32,309 nucleotides of DNA from Sneathiellales bacterium (lineage in GTDB: Bacteria; Pseudomonadota; Alphaproteobacteria; Minwuiales; Minwuiaceae): the NCBI GenBank assembly GCA_026992315.1, contig JALXAG010000279.1:1-32309 (forward strand), given 5' to 3'. Position 1 is the stretch's first letter, and each line of letters begins with the position of its first letter. The notes under the pieces are model-generated. The model made no database searches. It had not been told where the DNA came from and saw nothing but the letters and a program-made list of their open reading frames with translations. The position numbers were made by a program, and so were the translations under genes. This document shows positions 9,201-15,944 of this stretch, in pieces.

Positions 9201-9958
9201 TTCCTGCGCAGGAGATCCGAGACGATTCCTGCCGATACCGGTTCTTTCAGGCTCTGGGCGAAAATGGGCAGAACATTCATCCCCTGCCCCTTCAGCGCCG
9301 CGATCAGGGCATCCACCGCCGCCACATTGCCCGCCAGCGCCAGTGCCCGGTAGAAGACCAGCGCCGCCAGCGGCGCCCCGTCCCGCCAGCCCGCGCGCAG
9401 GGCCTCGATATCCTCCGCCCCGTAAATGCCTGCATTCAGTACCGGCACCGGTTCGCGCCACGATCCGCCGCGCCCCAGCAGATGGGCGGCGAAGTCGAGG
9501 AAGGCGGCGGCATTTCCGGCACCGCCATGAACCAGATACTGCCACAGACGATGACAATCGCCCGCGGGCAGCGTGCTATGGGCGCTCAGCACCGGGTCGG
9601 GCTGATCGTCCCCCGGCAGCATGGCCAGCGGAATGGCGTTTTCAGCACAGATCCTGGTTATTTCCTCGACCCCGTAGCGCCAGTAATCGACACCGCCGAG
9701 CAGACGGACGATCACCAGCTTCGCATGGGCGATGATATCCTCGGCATAGATATCGACCGACAGATTGTGCCCCAGTTGCAGAATGCTGGCCAGGCGCAGG
9801 CTCGGCGCATCCTCGGGGCGATGGCGCTGTGCCGCGGCCAGCAGGGCAAGCTCTGTATCCGCCGCCGAAAGGAAAACGATATCGCCGGGGCTCTGGCCGA
9901 GATCGACGGCCTCGCTGCCATCGTCGACCTGTCCCGGTTTCGCCGCCAGAAGATGCAT
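6227..9958 (-). CDS. cobN: CobN, large subunit of aerobic cobaltochelatase
   Basis: At 1243 residues this is the large subunit of the ATP-dependent CobNST cobaltochelatase, which inserts cobalt into hydrogenobyrinate a,c-diamide. Recognisable family blocks include LANYPNRDGRLANGVGLDTP, HMGKHGNLEWLPGK, KLxDDYY-like VDEYYDAAGVDPRR and ALSAWGTANMRTGGDD. Length is in the normal range (about 1100-1300). It starts two bases after the cobW stop and overlaps cobO by ATGA. The partner subunits CobS and CobT are not in the window and must be encoded elsewhere. The reading frame is intact. Confidence 0.96.
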   Translation of the reverse strand: MHLLAAKPGQVDDGSEAVDLGQSPGDIVFLSAADTELALLAAAQRHRPEDAPSLRLASILQLGHNLSVDIYAEDIIAHAKLVIVRLLGGVDYWRYGVEEITRICAENAIPLAMLPGDDQPDPVLSAHSTLPAGDCHRLWQYLVHGGAGNAAAFLDFAAHLLGRGGSWREPVPVLNAGIYGAEDIEALRAGWRDGAPLAALVFYRALALAGNVAAVDALIAALKGQGMNVLPIFAQSLKEPVSAGIVSDLLRRNPPDIILNATSFAVSAPGAGRRQGPFDVADCPVLQVIFSASGEALWRQGKNGLGARDIAMNVSLPEVDGRILARAVSFKGEAERDERCQISLAGYVPVADRIGFTARLAAAWARLRHSPAGERRVALILANYPNRDGRLANGVGLDTPAGTVTVLRALAAAGYDTGAGLEDAAALMDVLRAGPTNAPGRRHGGIVMTAEDYRRQWQTLPAEVRRAIEGQWGAFGADPFFDEDRGGFVLPLHRFGNVWIGIQPARGYNIDPVRTYHDPDLVPPHGYLAFYFYLRSRAGVQAVIHMGKHGNLEWLPGKAVALSAACLPEAVLGPLPHIYPFIVNDPGEGTQAKRRAAAVIVDHLTPPLARAETYGPLADLERLVDEYYDAAGVDPRRLAHLADEILSLARISGLGRDAGIGEDASAEDALSKIDNYLCELKELQIRDGLHVFGQAPEGEQLAGLLVALTRLPRHDGHGRNASLIRALAADLQLGEGFDPLDCVFADPWTGSRPPVLGDLPCGAWRSHGDTVERLEILALELVAGRRRPEDGWGQSRAVLGYIDDELRPLLQSCGEREIAGLLRALEGRFLEPGPSGAPSRARPDVLPTGRNFYSVDSRTVPTPAAWALGWKSASLLLERHRQEHGDWPRALALSAWGTANMRTGGDDIAQAMALIGVRPQWDQGSGRVNGFEILPPDILDRPRIDVTLRISGFFRDAFPAQIDLFDSAVRALARLDEPEEINPIAARIRREARELAASGMEAVQAERLAGSRVFGSKPGAYGAGLQAMIDEGGWQDDADLAGVYLAWGGYVYGGGQQGRPAHKQFSRRLGEAEAVVQNQDNREHDILDSDDYYQFEGGMAAAVRHLSGRQPAIYHNDHSRPERPRIATLREEVGRIVRARAANPKWIRAAMRHGYKGAFEMAATVDYLFAFAATARVVEDHHFDLLFDAYLGDAAVERFLREHNPDARREMAEKFNEALERGLWRPRLNHARAIIDEIRGETA

Positions 9959-9960
9959 GT

Positions 9961-11016
9961 TCAGGCCGCCGCCCGTGCTGCGGCATCGGTAATGGCCTCG
10001 TGAACCGCCTGGCGGTCGATCCCGTGCAGCCCGATGACCACCAGACGGCCGCGCCGGGCCTCGCCGGCCTGCCAGTCACGGTCGAAATAATGCTGGAAAC
10101 GGCTGCCGACCCCCTGCAGCAGCAGGCGCATGGGCTTGCCCCGCACGGCGAGAAATCCCTTGATGCGCAGGATATCGTGGCTGACGGCCAGATCCTTCAG
10201 CCGGGCGGTCAGCGGTTCGATGGCGGCGATCTCCGCCAGTTCGACCACGAAACTGTCGAAATCATCGTGTTCGTGATCGTCCTCTCCGTCATGATGGGAG
10301 GGACGGGAATGCAAATCCTCCTCCACCGCCGCGTCGAGGCCGATCAGCGCCGTCATGTCGATATCGCCATGGCGGGCCGGCAGCACCCGCACGCCGGGCC
10401 GGGCCCGCCTGCCGAGATCGGCCGTCAACGCTTCGAGCGTGTCCCGGTCGATCATATCCGCCTTGTTCAGGACGATCAGATCGGCACAGGCAATCTGATC
10501 CTCGAACAATTCCTCAAGCGGGCTGACATGATCGAGCATCGGATCGGCCCGGCGCTGTGCCTCCACCGCAGCCGGATCGGCGGCGAACAGACCATCGGCA
10601 AAAGCAGGCCCGTCGATGACCGCGATCACCCCGTCCACCGTTACCCGGGTGCGGATCTGCGGCCAGTTGAAGGCGCGCACAAGCGGCTTGGGCAGGGCCA
10701 GACCGGATGTTTCGATAATGATATGATCGGGCTTTTCTTCCCGGTTCAGAATATTCTCCATCACCGGCAGGAAATCGTCGGCCACGGTGCAGCAGATGCA
10801 GCCATTGGCCAGTTCGTAGACATCCTCCCCGGTGCAGCCGGGATCGCCGCAGCCCTTGAGGATTTCCCCATCGACACCGAGATCGCCGAATTCATTGATG
10901 ATGAAGGCCAGACGCCGCCCCTCTGCCTGATCGATCAGGCGGCGGATCAGCGTCGTCTTTCCGGCGCCGAGAAATCCGGTGATGATGGTTGCGGGAATTT
11001 TCCTGTATTCCGGCAT
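9961..11016 (-). CDS. cobW: CobW, G3E-family GTPase / metallochaperone
   Basis: This 351-residue COG0523 GTPase has the P-loop GFLGAGKTTL (residues 14-23), the metal-binding NGCICCTV with CXCC at 73-76, a NKAD guanine motif (VLNKADMID), and a histidine/aspartate-rich stretch (SHHDGEDDHEHDD) before a CobW C-terminal domain. CobW is thought to deliver cobalt to CobNST, and cobN follows directly. I chose the ATG at 11016 because TTGAGGAGG lies just upstream and the protein then begins four residues before a typical family N-terminus. An in-frame extension to 11190 would begin inside the riboswitch B12 box and is rejected. Expression is likely controlled by the cobalamin riboswitch. Confidence 0.95.
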   Translation of the reverse strand: MPEYRKIPATIITGFLGAGKTTLIRRLIDQAEGRRLAFIINEFGDLGVDGEILKGCGDPGCTGEDVYELANGCICCTVADDFLPVMENILNREEKPDHIIIETSGLALPKPLVRAFNWPQIRTRVTVDGVIAVIDGPAFADGLFAADPAAVEAQRRADPMLDHVSPLEELFEDQIACADLIVLNKADMIDRDTLEALTADLGRRARPGVRVLPARHGDIDMTALIGLDAAVEEDLHSRPSHHDGEDDHEHDDFDSFVVELAEIAAIEPLTARLKDLAVSHDILRIKGFLAVRGKPMRLLLQGVGSRFQHYFDRDWQAGEARRGRLVVIGLHGIDRQAVHEAITDAAARAAA

Positions 11017-11085
11017 GCGCGCCTCCTCAATCGTTGCGGCATCGTTGCGGCCCGACCCTTCACTGCACTGCAGCGACGGCATTTC

Positions 11086-11166
11086 CTGGCCGCGGGATCC
11101 GGCATGCCGGTCCGCCTGGGCGCATCCTGCGCACGGAACGTCTCCCACCGAGGGTTCCGCGGCCAG
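11086..11166 (-). promoter_or_regulatory. Structured leader (candidate riboswitch expression platform)
   Basis: Between the B12 box and cobW, CTGGCCGCGG (sense, complement of 11157-11166) and CCGCGGCCAG (complement of 11086-11095) form a perfect 10-bp GC-only-rich stem enclosing about 60 nt. Inside lie two more palindromic pieces, GCGCATCCTGCGC (plus-strand reading) and CCGGCATGCCGG. No U-run follows the outer stem, so it is not a classical intrinsic terminator. It begins only a few bases after the riboswitch core, the normal place for an expression platform. Confidence 0.55.
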
Positions 11167-11169
11167 CCC

Positions 11170-11395
11170 CGAGGAGGTCTCCTGGCTCATATCCCGGCAA
11201 CGGGCCCCTTCCCGGTTTCACCTGTACGGATCGTCCAGTGGGTTTCGCCCGTCCCCTGGCCGTCTGGCGGCTGCGCCTTCCGGCCGGATATTCACAGTTG
11301 CGGGGGCAGCGCCGGTCTTGGCCGCACCGGATCCTGCAAAAACAGCGATCGCACGGCCGCACCGGACTTCCCTCTTCTCGGGAGAGGCAACCTAA
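11170..11395 (-). promoter_or_regulatory. Cobalamin (B12) riboswitch upstream of cobW
   Basis: Read on the minus strand, the conserved elements appear in order: GGTTGCC (11386-11392), GGGAAGTCCGGTG, the core GCTGCCCCCGCAACTGTGA (11291-11310), CCACTGG (11235-11241, loop element), CCGGGAAGG (11207-11215), and the B12 box AGCCAGGAGACCTCC (11173-11187). This matches the cobalamin riboswitch consensus closely. It lies about 150 nt before the cobW ATG and should repress the cobW-cobN-cobO-cobQ operon when cobalamin is plentiful. Unusually, a 12-bp segment (TCCGGTGCGGCC) is present twice, 35 nt apart. Removing one repeat unit would restore a canonical spacing to the core. Confidence 0.93.
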
Positions 11396-11417
11396 CACGG
11401 AAAGAACGCCGCCGCCA

Positions 11418-11437
11418 ATATCCCATGCCGGGGATAT
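11418..11437 (-). terminator. Short hairpin between the GNAT gene and the riboswitch
   Basis: ATATCCC (11418-11424) and GGGATAT (11431-11437) form a 7-bp perfect stem with a 6-base loop. It sits just past the acetyltransferase stop and before the cobalamin riboswitch. No T-tract follows on either strand, so termination is only a possibility. I cannot tell whether it separates the cassette transcript from the cobW operon. Confidence 0.3.
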
Positions 11438-11459
11438 GCCGCCGATACGATCCCGGCCC

Positions 11460-12170
11460 TCAGAAGCGTGAAAAACGCACCCGCATCTGCCCGGCATCGT
11501 CCTGATGCCAGCCCGTGCCGGTCCAGCCATCGCCAAGAAGCCGTGCAATCCCGTCAAGATCCTCTGCTGCGACCAGGCGTTCCTGCCCCGCCGGCCGGGG
11601 CTGCGCCGCCACCATGTCCGCCGCCATGTCCCGGTAGAGGACGAAGCGGGCCAGCCCGCCGTATTTACGCGCCAGGCCGCTGATATGCAGACCGCATTTC
11701 ATCAGGCTGCGCCAACTGGCGTAATTGCGCGGATCGACCGTCGAGACGACATGGCGGCGGCCCAGTGCCAGCGCCTGTTCCATGCGGAAGCGGGTCAGGA
11801 AATACTGAATGCGCCGGCCGCGGCAGGCGTGATCGACGGTGGCGCCTGCCAGATGGGCCACTTCGGGCCAGTCCTTTTCCGCCAGCCCGGCATCGGGGCC
11901 GAGATTATAGCCCCCGGGACGCGGCAGGCCGAGCACCGCATAGGCCATCATCGCCCCCTTTTCGTCGAACAGGCCCCATATCCGCCCGCGAAAACCGAGA
12001 TGCTCGCGAAAGAAATCGTCCGTGTCGGGCTTGACCAGACCGGCAACGGGGGCCGTTCTGAGCGCCGCCTTGTGCAGGGCGACGATCGCGGCGAGATCGT
12101 CCTCGCCGAGGCGATCCAGGTAGAGACCCTGCGCTTCCCCCTCCGTCAGCAATTCACCCCGGCAGGCCAT
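11460..12170 (-). CDS. GNAT-family N-acetyltransferase
   Basis: This 236-residue protein resembles GCN5-related acetyltransferases. It has a central strand AYAVLGLP, then HLAGATVDHACRGRRIQYFL with an acetyl-CoA-loop-like RGRRIQ segment, followed by VVSTVDPRNYASWRSLMKCGL, the usual C-terminal asparagine/serine region (NxxSxxxxxKxGF form). The substrate cannot be inferred. It is the last gene of a four-gene cassette and begins two bases after the stop of the substrate-binding protein gene (TGA TC ATG), with AGGATTG as a modest ribosome site. A TTG two codons upstream could also initiate. Its stop lies about 65 bases before the cobalamin riboswitch. A role in modifying a small ligand handled by the cassette is inference only. 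Confidence 0.8.
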   Translation of the reverse strand: MACRGELLTEGEAQGLYLDRLGEDDLAAIVALHKAALRTAPVAGLVKPDTDDFFREHLGFRGRIWGLFDEKGAMMAYAVLGLPRPGGYNLGPDAGLAEKDWPEVAHLAGATVDHACRGRRIQYFLTRFRMEQALALGRRHVVSTVDPRNYASWRSLMKCGLHISGLARKYGGLARFVLYRDMAADMVAAQPRPAGQERLVAAEDLDGIARLLGDGWTGTGWHQDDAGQMRVRFSRF

Positions 12171-12172
12171 GA

Positions 12173-13183
12173 TCAATCCTCGATCACTTCGGCATAGTTG
12201 AGCAGATTGACCGGCGGATAGATGCCGAGGCGACGGGCCACCTTCATACGGATAATCAGGCTGAAGCGTTTCAGGGTTTCGATCGGCATGTCCGCCGGAT
12301 TGCGCCCTTCCACCAGAATCTGCTGTGCCTTGAAGGCGGTCAGCCGCCCGACATTGTAATAGCGCGACACCAGCCCCATCAGCGCATCGGCGCTGCGGAT
12401 CGACAGTTCGGCCGCGGCAAAGGTCGGCAGCCCCGCCTCCAGCGCCAGCCGGGTATAACGGCGGCGGTGAACGCCGATAAACGTATCCGGACCGATATAG
12501 AGCATATCGACCCTGGCCTGCGCCGCCTTGTTCACCAGCCCCGGCAGGGCATCCGGATCCGGCTTGCCATCGCCATCGAGGGGAACCGGCAGGTCGAGCA
12601 CGGAAAACCCCATTTTCCGGCCGAGATCGATCAGCCGGCCGGTAATGGCGACGGAATTTTCCTCAAGCGGATTGTAGATCGAGCCCAGCGTCTTCAGCGT
12701 CACATAGGATTGAATGGCCTTGATCTGCGTCGGCAGGGGCACGATGTGGGTCACACCGGTGACATTGCGCCTGGAGGAGGAAAAATCAGGCACCACCCTG
12801 GCGCCGTCGGGCGAGGAGACCATGGTGAACAACACCGGGATATCGGTAATGTGGCGGGCGGGATCGACGGCATCGTAAGGCCCCACCACCCCCAGTGTCG
12901 TCGGCGTCCCCCAGGTGTAGACGAGATCCGGCTTCAGCCGGCGGATCTCGGCCACGAAGCCGGGGATGCGGCTGCGTTCCCGCTCCAGGCTGCGCACGGT
13001 AAGCTCCACGGGAATATTGTGCTCGGCCAGATAATCCTTGAATCCGGTCTCCACCTCGGTCGGACCGCGCCATAACAGCATATAGATGCGATAAGGCGGT
13101 GCCGCCCCCGCCAGGGATCCGAACCCCGCCGCCGCGGCCGTCGTGGCCATGGCGGACAACAGGCTGCGCCGGCTCACCTTCAT
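12173..13183 (-). CDS. Orphan periplasmic substrate-binding protein (PF04392-like), Tat signal
   Basis: This 336-residue protein starts MKVSRRSLLSAMATTAAAAG, a twin-arginine-type signal ending near AGAAPP (residues 25-30). The mature part fits the ABC_sub_bind family (TrpX-like, PF04392): a first lobe with ELTVRSLER and LKPDLVYTWGTPTTL, then PVLFTMVSSPDGARVV, NVTGVTHIVP, and a second lobe with VDMLYIGPDTFIG, GLPTFAAAELSIRSADALMGLV and a C-terminal YNVGRLTAFKAQQILVEG. The ligand is unknown; characterised relatives bind tryptophan or other amino acids. No ABC permease or ATPase adjoins it. Its start overlaps the stop of the sensor-MFS gene (ATGA at 13180-13183), with GGGAGGTG as ribosome site. 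An upstream in-frame extension lies wholly within the MFS gene and is rejected. Confidence 0.85.
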   Translation of the reverse strand: MKVSRRSLLSAMATTAAAAGFGSLAGAAPPYRIYMLLWRGPTEVETGFKDYLAEHNIPVELTVRSLERERSRIPGFVAEIRRLKPDLVYTWGTPTTLGVVGPYDAVDPARHITDIPVLFTMVSSPDGARVVPDFSSSRRNVTGVTHIVPLPTQIKAIQSYVTLKTLGSIYNPLEENSVAITGRLIDLGRKMGFSVLDLPVPLDGDGKPDPDALPGLVNKAAQARVDMLYIGPDTFIGVHRRRYTRLALEAGLPTFAAAELSIRSADALMGLVSRYYNVGRLTAFKAQQILVEGRNPADMPIETLKRFSLIIRMKVARRLGIYPPVNLLNYAEVIED

Positions 13184-15132
13184 TTCTGCACCTCCCGTCC
13201 TGTCCGGGCCGGAAAAAACGCAAACACCAGCGCCAGCAGGATGCCTGCCATGGCTACGATGCTTCCGATACCGGCCATCGCCCAGGCATAGCCCCATTGC
13301 TTGAGCATGGCGGCAACGGCGAACGGCCCCAAAGCCGCCCCCATCCGTTCGAGAAGACGGAAAACGCCGAAAACCGTTCCCTGGCCGATCCTTTGGCATT
13401 CAGCGGCGCAAACCTCCGACACCAGGGCCAGTTGCGGGGCGATGCTGACCGACTGGCCGATGCCCAGACCGACCACCGCCCACAGGATCATCCAGAAGTT
13501 TTCCTCGCGCAGAATACCCGCCATGGCAAGGCCCGATATCAGGCCGCCGAGCGCGACGAACAGGACCCGGTGCCCATACAGATCCGCCAGCCGCGCCGCC
13601 AGGGGCGACAGAACGATCATGGCGATGCCATACACCATCATGACCCGGCCGATCTCGGACTGGCTGCTGTCGAGCAGCGTCAGATAGAGCGGGGCCAGAT
13701 AGAAAAGAAAACCGGTCAGGATCATCTTCGCCGGAATGGCGCCGAAAACCACCAGGGCCAGAAAGCGGAAATTGCCGAGCACGCTGAGCGCATCCGCCCA
13801 TGTGATGCGCCTGACGGAATGTTCGCGGTGCCGGTCGGGGCCGAGAAACTGCAGCACGAACAGAACGGAAAGCAGCGCCAGCCCGGCGCCGACGATAAAG
13901 GTGGCCCTGAAACCGATGCGGTCGGCGAGAACGCCGCCAATAGCCGGCCCGGCAATGGCCGCGGCCATAATGCCGCCGACGAAAATCGCCATGCCCTGGG
14001 CACGGCTGCGGGTATCCGTATTGTCGATCACATAGCCCTGACAGGCGACAAACACGATGCCATAGCCTGCCGCCACCATGATGCGCCACAGCAGCAACTG
14101 ATAGAGATCGCCGGCGAAACCGGTCATCGCCAGCCCGATACAGGAGAGCGCCGCCCCGGTGATGAAGGTGGTGCGCCGCCCGACCCGTTCGGACCAATAC
14201 CCTGCCGGAGGCTGGATCAGGGCCACCACCGCCATGAAAACGGCAATCGGCAGGCCGAGCACGGCTTCTTCGCTCAATCCCGGTACCGGACGGTAGAGAT
14301 CGCGCATATAGACCGGCAGAAAGGGCCGGGACAGTTCCTCGGCAATGGCAAACAAAAACAGCGGCGTGCGGATAAACACAAGGGAACGTCGCGGCGACGC
14401 CGGGGAAAGCGACCGGTCATCGCCGTCCGTTGCCACGGGGGGATGCATGGCCCCGAAATAGGCATTGGAAAATTTTCCCCACAACCAGCTCAGCGGTGCC
14501 CTTCTGCCCCCGCCCTGATCGACACGGGCAAAAAACCCGTGCAGCGTGTGCACGGGCCCCGACACGCTGGTCGTGATCAGAAACAACAGCAGTTCGAAGG
14601 CGATCAGCACAGAAACGATGAAGACGATAAAGACATCGAAAAACATGCTCTCCAGCGCCCGCGAGATGAAGGCGCGATCCACCCCGACATGCAGAAAGCC
14701 TGCCACGCCATCCGGCCCCCTTACAGGCAACTGTGTATCGTAATAGGCGGCACCGGCCAATGCCCCGCCACTGCCCGCGCGAACCGTGCCTTCCCGCCAG
14801 TTTTCGGGCAGATTACCGTAGGAATAGAGGATTTTGCCCTGCCTGTCGGTCGCGGCGATATAGCGCAGTTCGCCGTTATCGCGCATGGCGGCGGCAAAAA
14901 GATCATCGACCCCACGCAGCTTTTCATAGGGAATTCTGTAGCCCAGCGCCTTTTCGATGGGGGCGAGAACGGATCGGCCGATCGTCTGTGCCTTGCTTTC
15001 CAGTTCGGGAACCAGATTGCGCTCGAACAGACGCAGGGCGATAACCGATACGGCCAGGGATGCCACAAGCAACGCGACGATGGTGATGGCGAACAGCCTG
15101 GCATTGAGCCCGCTGCCGGTTGCAGCCTTCAT
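13180..15132 (-). CDS. Periplasmic sensor domain fused to an MFS transporter
   Basis: This 650-residue protein has two parts. Residues 1-250 look like a receptor: membrane segment 12-34, a periplasmic domain of about 135 residues with RYIAATDRQGKILYS (sCache/PAS-like), a second membrane segment 173-197, and a short HAMP-like linker (TTSVSGPVHTLHGFFARVD). Residues 260-645 are a complete 12-helix major facilitator transporter, with motif A in GYWSERVGRR (321-330) and a second copy-like segment in ARLADLYGHR. No kinase, cyclase or chemotaxis output domain is present, so the transporter itself takes the place of the output. Substrate and direction are unknown. Both ends overlap neighbouring genes by ATGA, suggesting coupled translation with the sensor protein before it and the binding protein after it. 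Confidence 0.88.
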   Translation of the reverse strand: MKAATGSGLNARLFAITIVALLVASLAVSVIALRLFERNLVPELESKAQTIGRSVLAPIEKALGYRIPYEKLRGVDDLFAAAMRDNGELRYIAATDRQGKILYSYGNLPENWREGTVRAGSGGALAGAAYYDTQLPVRGPDGVAGFLHVGVDRAFISRALESMFFDVFIVFIVSVLIAFELLLFLITTSVSGPVHTLHGFFARVDQGGGRRAPLSWLWGKFSNAYFGAMHPPVATDGDDRSLSPASPRRSLVFIRTPLFLFAIAEELSRPFLPVYMRDLYRPVPGLSEEAVLGLPIAVFMAVVALIQPPAGYWSERVGRRTTFITGAALSCIGLAMTGFAGDLYQLLLWRIMVAAGYGIVFVACQGYVIDNTDTRSRAQGMAIFVGGIMAAAIAGPAIGGVLADRIGFRATFIVGAGLALLSVLFVLQFLGPDRHREHSVRRITWADALSVLGNFRFLALVVFGAIPAKMILTGFLFYLAPLYLTLLDSSQSEIGRVMMVYGIAMIVLSPLAARLADLYGHRVLFVALGGLISGLAMAGILREENFWMILWAVVGLGIGQSVSIAPQLALVSEVCAAECQRIGQGTVFGVFRLLERMGAALGPFAVAAMLKQWGYAWAMAGIGSIVAMAGILLALVFAFFPARTGREVQK

Positions 15133-15944
15133 GAACGCTCCCTTTCCTTGCCGACCAGCAGGGGCACGACGTTCGATCCCCCGGCATGCACATCCTCTCC
15201 CTTGCCGTCATGGCTGCCATCCCCGGTCGGATCGGCCGTTGCATCCTCCGCTGCGCCCTGCCCGGCATCGGCGGCATCCCCACCTTCCCCGGTCGCGGTT
15301 TCATCGCTTTCCGTTTCAGAGATGGCAGTGCCGGTCTGCCCGTAAGGATTCATGCCCCGGGTCAGCAGCAATACGGCCAGGGCGGCGGCAAAAACCGAAA
15401 TGCCGAAAACGATGGCTGAATATTCGGCCAGCTCGCGGCCGATTCGTTGTAATTCGGCATCGAAATAGGATTTTGCATAGCGAATGGCCAACCCGCCGGA
15501 TAGCCTGCCGAAATTATTGCTGATCGGCACGCCGACCAGAAAACTGTCCTTGTCGTTCAGCTCCCAGGCCTTGCCTTTGGCATGGCGCAGGGCATCCAGC
15601 AGCTTCGGCGACACCTTCGCACCGGCCCCGCCCGGGCGGGTGCTGTAAAGCACCGTGCCGTCCGTATCGAAAATCTCGATGCTCAGAATCTGTTCGTCCC
15701 GCCGCCTTTCGCGCGTGATCAGATCCTGCATGTTCTTCAGGGCCGGCAGCGGAAGGCCGATATTCATGCCTGTTTCCGCCGCCGCCTTCAGATCCCGGGC
15801 GATGACCTCGAATTTGGAACGCTGCAGGGCGCTGAATGTTTTTTCATACTTGAAATAATTCAGCAGGGAAATCAGCACCAGGGAAAACCCCAATACCAAA
15901 ACAATGGCAGCAAAGGCTTTGGCGGCAACGCCAAATCTCGCCAT
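15129..15944 (-). CDS. Two-helix membrane sensor protein without output domain
   Basis: This 271-residue protein has a membrane segment at 9-31, a periplasmic domain at about 32-175, a second membrane segment at 176-195, and an acidic, glycine-rich, probably disordered cytoplasmic tail (205-255). The periplasmic domain is related to that of the downstream sensor-MFS protein: IARDLKAAAETGMNIGLP, LSIEIFDTDGTVLYST and a final GGLAIRYAKSYFDAEL can be aligned by eye with the corresponding stretches there. It has no kinase, HAMP or methyl-accepting module. I chose the ATG at 15944 because GGAGGGG precedes it. An upstream in-frame extension of 27 codons lacks such a site. It is the first gene of the cassette. 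It may be a co-receptor for the MFS fusion, which is inference. Confidence 0.82.
   Translation of the reverse strand: MARFGVAAKAFAAIVLVLGFSLVLISLLNYFKYEKTFSALQRSKFEVIARDLKAAAETGMNIGLPLPALKNMQDLITRERRRDEQILSIEIFDTDGTVLYSTRPGGAGAKVSPKLLDALRHAKGKAWELNDKDSFLVGVPISNNFGRLSGGLAIRYAKSYFDAELQRIGRELAEYSAIVFGISVFAAALAVLLLTRGMNPYGQTGTAISETESDETATGEGGDAADAGQGAAEDATADPTGDGSHDGKGEDVHAGGSNVVPLLVGKERERS

Noticed and set aside
11017-11190. N-terminal extension of cobW
   Set aside because: It starts inside the riboswitch B12 box and covers structured leader RNA; the ATG at 11016 has a strong ribosome site and fits the family N-terminus.
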